The position numbers were made by a program, and so were the translations under genes. Positions 17,577 through 26,034 of a DNA stretch of 64,000 nt are shown in pieces. Source of the DNA: Bradyrhizobium sp. 21 (lineage in GTDB: Bacteria > Pseudomonadota > Alphaproteobacteria > Rhizobiales > Xanthobacteraceae); assembly GCF_023073335.1 (NCBI RefSeq), contig NZ_JADPJG010000002.1:182111-246110 (forward strand), read 5' to 3'. The notes under the pieces were generated by a model. It saw only the letters and a program-made list of their open reading frames with translations, was not told the DNA's origin and made no database searches. Within the stretch, counting starts at the first letter, position 1. Every line of letters starts with the position of its first letter.

Positions 17577-18239
17577 CTAGTCGTCTGAATAGCGCTGCTC
17601 GGCCCAGGGATCGCCGCGGTTATGATAGCCGCGGACTTCCCAGAAGCCCGGCGCATCCTCGGTCAGGAATTCGATGGCCTGGAGCCATTTGGCGCTCTTC
17701 CAGAAATACAGATGCGGCACGACCAGCCGCACCGGGCCGCCATGCTCGTCCGACAGTGGCTGACCGGACCAGCTATGGGCCAGCAACGCGTCTTCGGCGG
17801 CAAAGTCATCCAGGGCGAGGTTGGTGGTGTAGCCGTCATGGGAATGCAGCACGACGAAGCGCGCATCCTCGCGCGGTTGGCAGGCCGCGAGCAGCTCGCG
17901 CGTCGCGAGCCCTTCCCACTGGTTGTCGTAGCGCGACCAAGTGGTGACGCAGTGGATGTCGGAGATGAACTGCGCCTGCTTCTGGGCGGCGAACTCGGCA
18001 AAGGTCCAGAACACGGGGGTCTCGACCGCGCCGTAGACGTCGAGCCGCCAGCGCTCGCGCGAGACCGGCGGCACCACCCCGAGATCGAGCACCGGCCAGT
18101 CCTTGGTGAGGTGCTGGCCGGGCGGCAGGCGCTGATCCTCGGGGCGTGCGATCTTGCCCGTGAGAAAGCGACCTTCGCGCGCCCATTTCTCCTTGGTGCG
18201 CGTCAGCTTGCTGTCGGGCGGCTCGTTGTCGTCGGCCAT
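17577..18239 (-). CDS. Sulfite-oxidase-like molybdopterin oxidoreductase (YedY/MsrP-like domain)
   Basis: A 220-residue single-domain protein of the oxidoreductase molybdopterin-binding fold. The metal-binding cysteine is in DIHCVTTWSRYDNQWEG, and the HGGPVRLVVPHLYFWKSAKW stretch is typical of the small, cytoplasmic SUOX-like group. No signal peptide is visible, unlike MsrP, and no dimerisation domain follows. The substrate is unknown. It follows the MHS transporter, whose stop region is triplicated just upstream, so the two are probably co-transcribed. Confidence 0.85.
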   Translation of the reverse strand: MADDNEPPDSKLTRTKEKWAREGRFLTGKIARPEDQRLPPGQHLTKDWPVLDLGVVPPVSRERWRLDVYGAVETPVFWTFAEFAAQKQAQFISDIHCVTTWSRYDNQWEGLATRELLAACQPREDARFVVLHSHDGYTTNLALDDFAAEDALLAHSWSGQPLSDEHGGPVRLVVPHLYFWKSAKWLQAIEFLTEDAPGFWEVRGYHNRGDPWAEQRYSDD

Positions 18240-18241
18240 GG

Positions 18242-18280
18242 CCTACTCGTAAATGGGCTACTCGTAAACGGGCTACTCGT
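18242..18280. repeat. 15-bp tandem repeat triplicating the MFS stop codon
   Basis: The 11-base block GGCTACTCGTA-like recurs three times at 15-base intervals (CTA at 18243, 18258 and 18273). On the coding strand each copy reads GAG TAG, so three in-frame stop codons lie between the MFS gene and the molybdopterin oxidoreductase start. Confidence 0.85.
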
Positions 18281-19595
18281 GGCGGTGCATCGCGGAGGCG
18301 TGCTTGGTGTCACGCATGGTGGAATAGATGATCAGCGACAGGCAGATGACGCTGGCGAGATAGTAGTAAAACCACTCCTCATGCCCGATGCTCTTGAAAT
18401 AGAGCGCGATCGCCGGTGCCGTACCGCCGAAGATCGAGACCGTGATCGCATAAGGCAGGCCGACGCCGAGGGCGCGGACATTGGTCGGGAACAGCTCGGC
18501 CTTTACCACCGCGTTGATCGAGGTGTAACCGGCGACGAACAGCCACGCGCAGCAGATCAGGATGAACGCCATGAAAGGTGACTTGGTCTCCTTCAGCGTC
18601 ATCAGCAGCGGCACGGTTGCGAGCGAGCCGGCGACGCCGAAGAAGATCAGCAGCGGCTTGCGGCCGATCTTGTCGGAGATGGCGCCATAGATCGGCTGCA
18701 GGATGGTCGCGAAGATCAGCGTGCCGAAGATCACGAAGGTGGTCTGATCCTCGGTCAGCTCGACCGAAAGCTTGACGAAGGTCTGCATGTAGGTGGTGAA
18801 GGTGTAGAACGCCGCCGTGCCGCCCGCGGTGAGGCCGACGACCAGCAGCAGCTCGCGCGGATAGCGCAGCAAATTGGCAATCGAGCCGGTCGGCTTCACC
18901 ACCTTCTTGGCTTCCTCGAACGCTTCGGTCTCGTGCAGGCCGCGCCGCATCACGGCGGCGAAGATCGCCAGCATCGCGCCGATCGCGAACGGGATGCGCC
19001 AGCCCCAGGCCCTCAGCTCCTCCGGCGTGAGGAAGACCTTCTGCAGGAGCAGCAGCACGATGATGGCCGTGAGCTGGCCGCCGATCAGCGTGACGTACTG
19101 AAAGCTGGAATAGAACCCGCGATGCTTGGGATCGGCGACCTCGCTGAGATAGGTCGCGCTGGCGCCGTACTCGCCGCCGAGGCTCAGGCCCTCGATCATG
19201 CGGGCCAGCGCCAGGATCACCGGTGCGGCGAAGCCGATCGAGGCATAGGTCGGCGTCAACGCGATGATCAGCGAGCCGAAGCACATGAAGACGACCGACA
19301 GCGTCAGCGAGATGCGTCGCCCGTAATGATCGGCGATATAGCCGAACAGCCAGCCGCCCAGGGGCCGCATCAGGAAGGTCGCCGCGAAGACGACGGCGAC
19401 GTTCAATTGCTGCACGACGGGATCGCTGCCGGGGAAGAAGGCAGGCGCGAAATAGAGCGCGAACGCCGTGTAGGCGTAGAAATCGTACCACTCGACGAGA
19501 TTGCCGACCGAGCCGATGAAGATCGCCTTGATCCGGCGCTTGGCGTCGGCGATGTCGATGTGGTCGGAGGCCGGTTGGGTTGCTTGCTCTGTCAC
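18273..19595 (-). CDS. MFS transporter, metabolite:proton symporter (MHS) family
   Basis: A 440-residue, 12-helix major facilitator. The opening GSVGNLVEWYDFYAYTAFAL and the loop IADHYGRR are typical of the MHS group, which imports citrate, alpha-ketoglutarate, proline/betaine or shikimate with protons. The exact substrate cannot be told. It starts with GTG at 19595 behind a strong TGGAGG site. It lies 33 bases after the P450 stop on the same strand, so it may bring in the P450 substrate. Confidence 0.9.
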   Translation of the reverse strand: MTEQATQPASDHIDIADAKRRIKAIFIGSVGNLVEWYDFYAYTAFALYFAPAFFPGSDPVVQQLNVAVVFAATFLMRPLGGWLFGYIADHYGRRISLTLSVVFMCFGSLIIALTPTYASIGFAAPVILALARMIEGLSLGGEYGASATYLSEVADPKHRGFYSSFQYVTLIGGQLTAIIVLLLLQKVFLTPEELRAWGWRIPFAIGAMLAIFAAVMRRGLHETEAFEEAKKVVKPTGSIANLLRYPRELLLVVGLTAGGTAAFYTFTTYMQTFVKLSVELTEDQTTFVIFGTLIFATILQPIYGAISDKIGRKPLLIFFGVAGSLATVPLLMTLKETKSPFMAFILICCAWLFVAGYTSINAVVKAELFPTNVRALGVGLPYAITVSIFGGTAPAIALYFKSIGHEEWFYYYLASVICLSLIIYSTMRDTKHASAMHRHE

Positions 19596-19628
19596 GTCCG
19601 GCCTCCAGAAATCCGATTATCTGGGAGC

Positions 19629-20849
19629 CTACATCGCCTTTCCCAGCAGAAATGGCAACTGGCGGGGGCCTCTCACCGTGCCTTGTGACCAGGTCACGGC
19701 ACCTGCCGGGTCGAGCCTGAAGTCCGGTATCCGCTTCAGCCATTCCTCCAGCGCAACCTGCATCTCCATCCGCGCCAGATTGGAACCGACGCAGCGGTGG
19801 ATGCCGAGGCCGAAAGCGGCGTGACGGTTCTCACGGCGGTCGATCACGACCTTGTCGGCGTCCGGAAACATTTTTGGGTCGCGGTTGGCGGCGGGGAAGG
19901 ACAGCAGCACCATGTTGCCCGGCTTCACCGGACAGCCCGAGATCATGGTCTCCCCGACCACCTCGCGCGCCATCGTCACCGGCGAATAGGCGCGGAGCAG
20001 CTCCTCCACGGCGGTCGGGATCAGCCCGGGCTCGGCGACCAGGCGCTCGCGGTCGACAGGCGTTTTGGCGAGGTGCCAGAGCGAAGAGCCGATCGCGCTC
20101 CAGGTGGTGTCGATACCGGCGATCAGCAGCAGGCGCAGCGAGCCCAGCACGTGGGAGTCCTCGAGTGGGTTCCCCTCCTTGTCTCTGGCATTCATCAGAT
20201 AGGAGATCAAATCGTCGGTCGGCTTGTTCTTGCGCGCCTCGATATGGGCGCTGAAATAAGCGCTCATCTCGTGCACGGCCTGGAGCAGCATGCTCTCGTC
20301 CTTGATGCCGAGCTCGAGGATCATGTGGATCCAATTGACGAAGAGATCGCTGTCGCTCTCGGGAATGCCCAGCATGTGGGCGATCGCGCGCACCGGAATG
20401 TGTTTTGTGTAACGTGCGGCCGCATCCACTTGGCGATCCGCGATGAAATCGTCGATCAGCTCGTTGCAGATGGCGCGCACCCGCGGTTCGAGCTTCTTCA
20501 TCGCATCCGGCGTGAACGGCGGCAACAGCAATTGCTTGGCCGGCTTGTGCATGGGGGGATCGGAGGTGATCGGCGGAGCCGCATTCTTGGCAATCTCCTT
20601 GCGCACGTCGCGGACGATGATGCGGCGCGAGGAGAAATGCTCGGTGTCGTTGGCGATCTCGCGGATCGCGTCATAGGTCGTCGGCAAATAGCAGCCGAGA
20701 AAGCGGTTTGTGTGCACGACCGGGCTCGCGGCGCGCAATTCATCCCAGATCGGAAAAGGATCCTCCGTCCATTGCGGATCAGTGTGGTCGAAATCATGGA
20801 CCCAGTCGGTCACGGGCGGATGGGCGGCGGGCTGGCTGACGTCGGACAT
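19629..20849 (-). CDS. Cytochrome P450
   Basis: A 406-residue soluble bacterial P450. The heme ligand is Cys353 in FGLGIHRCVG, the K-helix ExxR is EELLR, and the I-helix oxygen-activation motif is AGIDTTW, with Asp in place of the commoner Glu. No membrane anchor. The substrate is unknown. It follows a small ferredoxin gene by 56 bases, its probable electron donor, and is followed by an MHS importer. A TetR gene is divergent from the ferredoxin and probably controls the set. Confidence 0.96.
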   Translation of the reverse strand: MSDVSQPAAHPPVTDWVHDFDHTDPQWTEDPFPIWDELRAASPVVHTNRFLGCYLPTTYDAIREIANDTEHFSSRRIIVRDVRKEIAKNAAPPITSDPPMHKPAKQLLLPPFTPDAMKKLEPRVRAICNELIDDFIADRQVDAAARYTKHIPVRAIAHMLGIPESDSDLFVNWIHMILELGIKDESMLLQAVHEMSAYFSAHIEARKNKPTDDLISYLMNARDKEGNPLEDSHVLGSLRLLLIAGIDTTWSAIGSSLWHLAKTPVDRERLVAEPGLIPTAVEELLRAYSPVTMAREVVGETMISGCPVKPGNMVLLSFPAANRDPKMFPDADKVVIDRRENRHAAFGLGIHRCVGSNLARMEMQVALEEWLKRIPDFRLDPAGAVTWSQGTVRGPRQLPFLLGKAM

Positions 20850-20905
20850 CTCGGGAATCCCTTGAGGCTCGTGTTCGCGGAAGGCACGCGGGCGGCAGGA
20901 TTGCG

Positions 20906-21115
20906 CTACTCCTCGATCACGTCGATTGCGATTTCCGGACAGTTGGATTTGGCAAGCCAGGCCTTGTCTTCAAGGCCGGGCGGGACAGTGCCGTCGCCTG
21001 CTTCGTGGGCGTTGCCATATTCGTCGAGATCGAACAGCTCCGGCGCCAGCGCCTTGCAGCGGGCGTGGCCCTGGCACTTGTCCGGATCGACGTGAACCCT
21101 CAGTCGCTCTGTCAT
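20906..21115 (-). CDS. Small ferredoxin, 3Fe-4S type
   Basis: A 69-residue acidic ferredoxin with Cys14 and Cys20 in CQGHARC and Cys59 in SNCPEIA. The middle position of the cluster motif is not Cys, which points to a 3Fe-4S cluster as in many P450 partners. It is encoded directly before the P450 and should deliver electrons to it; a cognate ferredoxin reductase is not in the window. Confidence 0.93.
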   Translation of the reverse strand: MTERLRVHVDPDKCQGHARCKALAPELFDLDEYGNAHEAGDGTVPPGLEDKAWLAKSNCPEIAIDVIEE

Positions 21116-21184
21116 GGCGGCTTCCTCGGTCGTGTGCGCTCGGCCCGAAGGCAGCGCGCGTTCCCATTTGCGTTTCTATTTAAG

Positions 21185-21240
21185 TTATAGGCTATTACAT
21201 TCGCGCCAGGCTTCCCCTGTCAAGCGCAAACTTATAGGCT
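21185..21240. promoter_or_regulatory. Repeated TTATAGGCT element between ferredoxin and tetR
   Basis: TTATAGGCT occurs at 21185-21193 and again at 21232-21240 in the 135-base divergent gap. The first copy extends to ATAG-G-CTAT, a small inverted repeat. It could be a TetR operator or overlap a -10 box. Confidence 0.45.
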
Positions 21241-21250
21241 TCGCCGTAAC

Positions 21251-21898
21251 ATGCGCCCACACCTCGCCCGCAAGCCCGAGAACACCTATCACCACGGCGA
21301 TCTCCGCGACGCCCTGATCAAGGCTGCGCTGCGCGAGGCGGAGCAGGGCGGTACGGAGGCGATCAGCATCAAGGCGCTGGCGAAACAGCTCGGCGTCTCG
21401 CAGCCGGCGCCCTACCGACATTTTGCCGATCGCGAGGCGCTGCTTGCGGCGGTGACGGCGGAGGCATTCCGGCAGCTCAGCGCGATTTTGCGGGCGGCGA
21501 TGGCGAAGCCGGCGAAACGATCAAAACTGTCGCAGCTGGCGCGGGCGACGCTCGATTTCGGTCTGCAGCGCAACGGCATCTATCGCTTGATGTTCGCTTC
21601 GCGCACCGTGTCCTGCGCCGGCAAGGGCAGCGAGTTGCACGAGGCCACGCGAGAGACCTTCGCGTTGGTGGTCGAAGCGCTGGAAGCGCCGGCGGTCGGC
21701 TATTTGCGCGAGCGGCACGCGCTCAAGATCTGGGCGGCGCTGCATGGCGTGGTGATGCTGGCCGAGCAGGGCCTGTTCACCGGAGAGGCGGCGCACGCCA
21801 CGCGCGAGGAATTGGTCGAGGATTTCGTCAACGAGACGAAGGCTGCGCTCGCGGTTGCGATCAAAGACGCACGGCGCCAGAAGAAGACCGGCGCCTAA
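21251..21898 (+). CDS. TetR/AcrR family transcriptional regulator
   Basis: A 215-residue TetR-type regulator. The helix-turn-helix is in ISIKALAKQLGVSQPAPYRHFADREALLAAV, read in parts (AKQLGVSQPAPYRHF, residues about 40-55); the C-terminal half matches the WHG-type ligand domain (KIWAALHGVVML). The ATG at 21251 has no strong ribosome site. It is divergent from the ferredoxin-P450-MFS unit, its likely target. Its stop overlaps the end of the convergent racemase-family gene by four bases. Confidence 0.9.
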   Translation: MRPHLARKPENTYHHGDLRDALIKAALREAEQGGTEAISIKALAKQLGVSQPAPYRHFADREALLAAVTAEAFRQLSAILRAAMAKPAKRSKLSQLARATLDFGLQRNGIYRLMFASRTVSCAGKGSELHEATRETFALVVEALEAPAVGYLRERHALKIWAALHGVVMLAEQGLFTGEAAHATREELVEDFVNETKAALAVAIKDARRQKKTGA

Positions 21899-22545
21899 GC
21901 TTTTGCTTTCAGCAGCTTCATCAGCTTGTCGACCGCGCTGTCCGGGGTCGTGACGACGGGCCGACCAGTCGCTTCCGCAACCAGCGGTGCCGTCGCCGCG
22001 ATGCTGAATTGGGCCAGCGCAATGACGTCGCAATCGCGCAGATCCTTTGATGCTTCGACAATCAGCCGGTCGTGCGTGGCGCGGTCACCGCGATCGAGCG
22101 CGGCCAGTGCGCCTTCGGCAAGTTTCGGCACGACCCGGACGGAGGCCGGAAACTCCGGCGGCATCGAGGCCAACGTCGGCGGAAAGGTCGAGAGCAGGCC
22201 GATCCGCTGGCCCATCGTCACCGCCCGTTCGATCATGGCTTCGTTCGGCTTGAGCACCGGCATCGGCATATGCGCGCGCGCAACCGCCTCGATGCAGGGA
22301 CCGAAGGCCGAGCAGGTGAACAGGATCGCGTCCGCGCCGGTCGCCGCGGCGTAATCGCCGAGTGCGAGGAAGCGCTCGGTCATGGCCTCGTTGAGTGCGC
22401 CATCGCGCGCCAGATCGGCCGACAGGCTGTCGTCGAGCAGATTCATGAGCCGCGCCTCCGGCCACGCCCTTGCGAACGCCGCCTCGATCGGGGCGATGGA
22501 GTGCTTGAGGGCGTGGATCAGGGCGATGCGAGGAGACGCCGTCAT
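21895..22545 (-). CDS. Aspartate/glutamate racemase family protein
   Basis: A 216-residue member of the Asp/Glu/hydantoin racemase superfamily. The first catalytic cysteine is Cys78 in ILFTCSAFG, but the second cysteine position reads VIALAQFSIA, with no Cys. Two-cysteine racemases need both, so this is more likely a one-cysteine relative such as a decarboxylase or maleate-isomerase-like enzyme, or a variant racemase. It lies downstream of the Aap-like binding protein, separated by a palindromic repeat, and may act on the imported compound. Confidence 0.75.
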   Translation of the reverse strand: MTASPRIALIHALKHSIAPIEAAFARAWPEARLMNLLDDSLSADLARDGALNEAMTERFLALGDYAAATGADAILFTCSAFGPCIEAVARAHMPMPVLKPNEAMIERAVTMGQRIGLLSTFPPTLASMPPEFPASVRVVPKLAEGALAALDRGDRATHDRLIVEASKDLRDCDVIALAQFSIAATAPLVAEATGRPVVTTPDSAVDKLMKLLKAKA

Positions 22546-22567
22546 AGAACGTTACCCGATAGAAGGT

Positions 22568-22685
22568 TTCGTGCCCCGGACGCAGCGCAATGCGCAGTAT
22601 TGCGCTGCAGAGCCGGGGCCCATTGTGGCGGCTGGGCCCCGGCTCAGCGCAGCAGCGTTGCACGCTGCAGCGCGTCCGGGACATG
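22568..22685. repeat. Intergenic palindromic repeat, family D copy 1
   Basis: Starts GTGCCCCGGACGCAGCGC and ends with GCAGCGCGTCCGGGAC, inverse of the start, with an inner GAGCCGGGGCCCA / GGGCCCCGGCTC pair. Copies are at 28334-28466 and 52557-52694. Confidence 0.8.
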
Positions 22686-22693
22686 CGAGGCCT

Positions 22694-23707
22694 TTACTTG
22701 AATGGCACCGCGTACATCAAGCCGCCCTTGCTCCAGAGGCCGTTGAGGCCACGCTCGAGCTTGAGCGGGCTCGCCTTGCCGACATTGCGCTCGTAGATCT
22801 CGCCGTAATTGCCGGTGGCCTTGATCGCCGAAACCAGCCATTTGTTGTCGAGCCCGAGCCGCGAGCCGAGATCTCCGGAGGCACCGAGCAGCCGCTGCAC
22901 CGCGGGTGTCTGCGACTTCGCCATCTCGTCGACATTGCCTTGCGTGACGCCGAGCTCTTCCGCCTCGATCAGCCCGTAATGCAGCCAGGTGATGATGTCG
23001 CTCCAGACCTCGTCGCCGTTGCGGGTGAAGGGGCCGAGCGGCTCCTTGCTGATGGTCTGCGGCAGCACGACGTAGTCGGTCGGGTTCGGCGCCGCGGTCG
23101 TCACGGCGCCGGCGAGTGCCGAAGCGTCCTGGGTCATGGCATCGCAACGGCCGCCGAAGAAGGTCTGGTACATGGTGTCGACGCGGTCGAACACCAGCGG
23201 CTTCCAGTCGATGCCGTTGGCGCGGCCGTAGTCGCCGAGCGTGACCTCATGCGTGGTGCCCTGCGCGACGCAGACGGTGGCGCCCTTGAGGTCCTTGATC
23301 TCCTTCACGCCGAGGTCCTTCTTCACGACAAAGCCCTGGCCGTCGTAGAAGTTGATCGGGCCCTGCCGCAGGCCGAGCGTGACGCCGCGCAGATAGGTCT
23401 GCGTCGAGTTGCGGTAGAGCACGTCGATCTCGCCGGACTGGAGCGCGGTGAAGCGGTTCTGCGCGGTCAGCGAGACGTAGCGCACCTTGCTGGCATCGCC
23501 GAGCACGCCGGCTGCGAGCGCGCGGCAATAATCGACGTCGAGACCCTTGTAGTTGCCTTGCGAATCCGGCGCGGAGAAGCCGGCAAAGCCGGCGCTGACG
23601 CCGCACACCAGCGTGCCGCGGCCCTTCACCGTGTCGAGCGTTGCCGCCGACGCCACGACCGTCGATGCCGCGAGCAGGCCTGCTCCGATAACCACTTTCC
23701 TCATCAT
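22694..23707 (-). CDS. Polar amino acid ABC transporter substrate-binding protein, AapJ-like
   Basis: A 337-residue periplasmic binding protein with a signal peptide (MMRKVVIGAGLLAASTVVASA). Family features include LVCGVSAGFAGFSAPDS and FNGLDVDYCRA-like segments early on, and the C-terminal NYGEIYERNVG typical of general L-amino-acid (Aap/Bzt) binding proteins. A GAGGGGAAAG site precedes the ATG. It is 12 bases after the aminotransferase gene. The matching permeases are on the other strand 2.3 kb away, and no ATPase is present. Confidence 0.9.
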   Translation of the reverse strand: MMRKVVIGAGLLAASTVVASAATLDTVKGRGTLVCGVSAGFAGFSAPDSQGNYKGLDVDYCRALAAGVLGDASKVRYVSLTAQNRFTALQSGEIDVLYRNSTQTYLRGVTLGLRQGPINFYDGQGFVVKKDLGVKEIKDLKGATVCVAQGTTHEVTLGDYGRANGIDWKPLVFDRVDTMYQTFFGGRCDAMTQDASALAGAVTTAAPNPTDYVVLPQTISKEPLGPFTRNGDEVWSDIITWLHYGLIEAEELGVTQGNVDEMAKSQTPAVQRLLGASGDLGSRLGLDNKWLVSAIKATGNYGEIYERNVGKASPLKLERGLNGLWSKGGLMYAVPFK

Positions 23708-23719
23708 GTTACTTTCCCC

Positions 23720-25069
23720 TCAATGATTGACACGACGCAACGCGTTGTCGACGGCGGTGCCGAGCTTGTCGACGATCAGGTCGATCTCGTCAGCCGAAGC
23801 GATATAGGGCGGCGCCAGCAGCACGTGGTCGCCGCGGAGGCCGTCCACGGTGCCGCCGCCGGGATAGCACCCGAGGCCGTTGGCAAAGGCCTCCGCCTTG
23901 ATCTTCTGATTCAGCTTCAGCGCCGGATCGAACGAGCTGCGGCTGGCGCGATCGGCGACGAGCTCGATGGCCCAGAACAGGCCGCGGCCCCTGATGTCGC
24001 CGACATGGCGGTGATTGCCGAAGCGCTCGGTCAGCCGCTGCTCGAGCTGCTTGCCGCGCTCCTTGACGCATTCGAGCAGGCCGTCCTCGCGGATCACGTC
24101 CTGTACCGCCAGCGCAGCGGCGCAGGCGAGGGGATGCGCCAGATAGGTGTGACCGTGCTGAAACGCACCGGAGCCGGCGCGGATGGTGTCGACGATCTTG
24201 CCGCTGGCGAGCATCGCGCCGATCGGCTGGTAGCCGCCGCCGAGGCCCTTTGCAATCGCCTGGATGTCCGGGGTCACACCTTCCTGCTCCCATGCATGCG
24301 TGGTGCCGGTGCGGCCCATGCCTGACATGACCTCGTCGAGAATGAGCAGGGCGCCATGCCGATTGCAGATCTCGCGCACCGCCCTGAAATAACCGTCCGG
24401 TGCGGTGACGGCGCCGGCGGTCGCGCCGACGACGGGCTCGGCGAGGAATGCCGCAACCGTGTTGGGGCCGAGGCGCTGGAACTCGGCTTCGAGCTCTGCG
24501 GCGAGCCGCGCCACGAACTGCGCATCCGATTCACCGTCGTGCTTCTCGTGATAGGCGAAAGCCGGCGTCACATGGCTGAACGCGCCGGAGAGCAGCGGCG
24601 CGTAGGGCGCGCGCCGCCAGGCATTGCCGCCGGCGGCGAGTGCGCCGAGCGTGTTGCCGTGATAGCTCTGTCGTCGCGCGATGAAATGCTGCCGCTGCGG
24701 CTCGCCGCGTTCGATGAAATATTGCCGCGCGAGCTTGATGCTGGCCTCGATCGCTTCCGATCCGCCGCTGACGAAATAGGCGTAGGCGAGACCGCCTGGC
24801 TCGTGCCCGACCAGCCTCTCGGCCAGCGCCTCCGCCGGCTCGGAGGAGAAGAAGGCGGTGTGCGCATAGGCCAGTGTCGAAGCCTGCTTCGCCATCGCCG
24901 CGATCACGCGGGGATGCTGATGGCCGAGGCAGGAGACCGCCGCGCCGCCGGACGCGTCGATCACGCGCCGACCGTCCTCGGCGAAGAGATAAACGCCTTC
25001 GCCGCCGATCGCCTTGGGTGGCGTCTCACGCAACGAGCGATGCAGCACGCGGCTGGTGCGGGCGGCCAT
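23720..25069 (-). CDS. Class III (omega-type) PLP aminotransferase
   Basis: A 449-residue class III aminotransferase that uses PLP to move an amino group, usually from an omega-amine or beta-amino acid. The PLP lysine is in IQAIAKGLGGGYQPIGAML, and LLILDEVMSGMGRTG holds the cofactor-contacting Asp. Its start is four bases from the RpiR stop and the binding-protein gene follows at 12 bases, so regulator, aminotransferase and binding protein form one unit. The amine it handles is probably the transported compound. Confidence 0.9.
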   Translation of the reverse strand: MAARTSRVLHRSLRETPPKAIGGEGVYLFAEDGRRVIDASGGAAVSCLGHQHPRVIAAMAKQASTLAYAHTAFFSSEPAEALAERLVGHEPGGLAYAYFVSGGSEAIEASIKLARQYFIERGEPQRQHFIARRQSYHGNTLGALAAGGNAWRRAPYAPLLSGAFSHVTPAFAYHEKHDGESDAQFVARLAAELEAEFQRLGPNTVAAFLAEPVVGATAGAVTAPDGYFRAVREICNRHGALLILDEVMSGMGRTGTTHAWEQEGVTPDIQAIAKGLGGGYQPIGAMLASGKIVDTIRAGSGAFQHGHTYLAHPLACAAALAVQDVIREDGLLECVKERGKQLEQRLTERFGNHRHVGDIRGRGLFWAIELVADRASRSSFDPALKLNQKIKAEAFANGLGCYPGGGTVDGLRGDHVLLAPPYIASADEIDLIVDKLGTAVDNALRRVNH

Positions 25070-25072
25070 GGG

Positions 25073-25945
25073 TCAACCTTTCTCTGGGACGTAAATGGAG
25101 GCCGCAGCGAGCCGCGCCTCGGTATTCTCCAGGCGCTTCTTCGCAGCCTTGCCGCCGAGCGAGAACGTCACTGCGGCGAGCGACTGCGCGATTGCAATGG
25201 CGCCGGTGAGACTCGGGAAAAAGCCGGGCGACGAGGCCGCCTCGAACAGCAGCACGTGATCAGCACCCTCGGCCATTGGCGCCGAAAGACTGTCGGCTAT
25301 CGCGATCAGCATTGTGCCGGCACGATGAGCGGCTTGTGCGACACGGACGCTGGCGTGGGTGTAGGGCATGAAGCCGATGACGATGACGGCCTCACCAGGC
25401 CGGAAGGCGCCGAGATCGAGATCGTCGGGGCCGGACACGCCGACGAGTTGCACCTGTTCGGGACGAAACAGCCGGAGCTCGTAGTTCAGCAGCTCTGCAA
25501 CGCTGCGGCAGCTACGATAGCCCGCGATCCAGATCCGCTTTGCGTCGTTGAGCGCGCGGGCGGCTTCCACGACAGGCTGCGCAGGAATGCGCGGAAGGCC
25601 GGCGCCTTCGGCCTCGAGCTTGTCGGTAACGAGTGTGACGTCGGCATTCGGACCGTGACGGCGGCTCTTGGCGCGGACGGAAAACGGCGCGATCTCCGAC
25701 GGACGCCGTGCCTCCGTCAGCGCCGCCCGCAATTCGTCCCAGCCGGAATAGCCGATCGCCTTGGCGAGCCGCGTGAACGCGGCGGGGTCGGCACCGGCAA
25801 CCGCTGCGAGATCGCGCATCGACCGGGTGGTGGCGTCGTAATCATTGGCGGCGACGAAACGGCCGACCTCCTGCAAGCGCATCGGGAGCGATGGCAATGC
25901 GATGCGCAGTTCGCTCAGCGGCGAGGATTTCGCGGGCTCGACCAT
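25073..25945 (-). CDS. MurR/RpiR family transcriptional regulator
   Basis: A 290-residue regulator with an N-terminal RpiR helix-turn-helix (AAVAGADPAAFTRLAKAIGYSGW region, residues 50-75) and a C-terminal SIS domain (IAGYRSCRSVAELL and VIVIGFMPYTHASVR). SIS domains usually bind phosphosugars, yet the neighbours handle amino compounds. ATG at 25945 replaces a longer reading that would cross the divergent operator. It probably controls both arms of the transport cluster. Confidence 0.88.
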   Translation of the reverse strand: MVEPAKSSPLSELRIALPSLPMRLQEVGRFVAANDYDATTRSMRDLAAVAGADPAAFTRLAKAIGYSGWDELRAALTEARRPSEIAPFSVRAKSRRHGPNADVTLVTDKLEAEGAGLPRIPAQPVVEAARALNDAKRIWIAGYRSCRSVAELLNYELRLFRPEQVQLVGVSGPDDLDLGAFRPGEAVIVIGFMPYTHASVRVAQAAHRAGTMLIAIADSLSAPMAEGADHVLLFEAASSPGFFPSLTGAIAIAQSLAAVTFSLGGKAAKKRLENTEARLAAASIYVPEKG

Positions 25946-25953
25946 GAAACATT

Positions 25954-25982
25954 TGTTGCACGATTTAGTGTTTGGTGCAACA
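25954..25982. promoter_or_regulatory. Inverted repeat, probable RpiR operator
   Basis: TGTTGCAC (25954-25961) and GTGCAACA (25975-25982) form a perfect 8-bp inverted repeat with a 13-base spacer, in the divergent gap between the RpiR gene and the permease gene. Confidence 0.65.
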
Positions 25983-26034
25983 GTTGACGTGCGCCGCCGG
26001 AAATCGCTGCATTTCAACAAGGGGTTTTTGTGCT

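Noticed and set aside
22382..24325. A 647-codon plus-strand frame over the racemase, binding protein and aminotransferase genes
   Set aside because: It crosses three well-supported minus-strand genes and a palindromic repeat, and has shadow-like composition.
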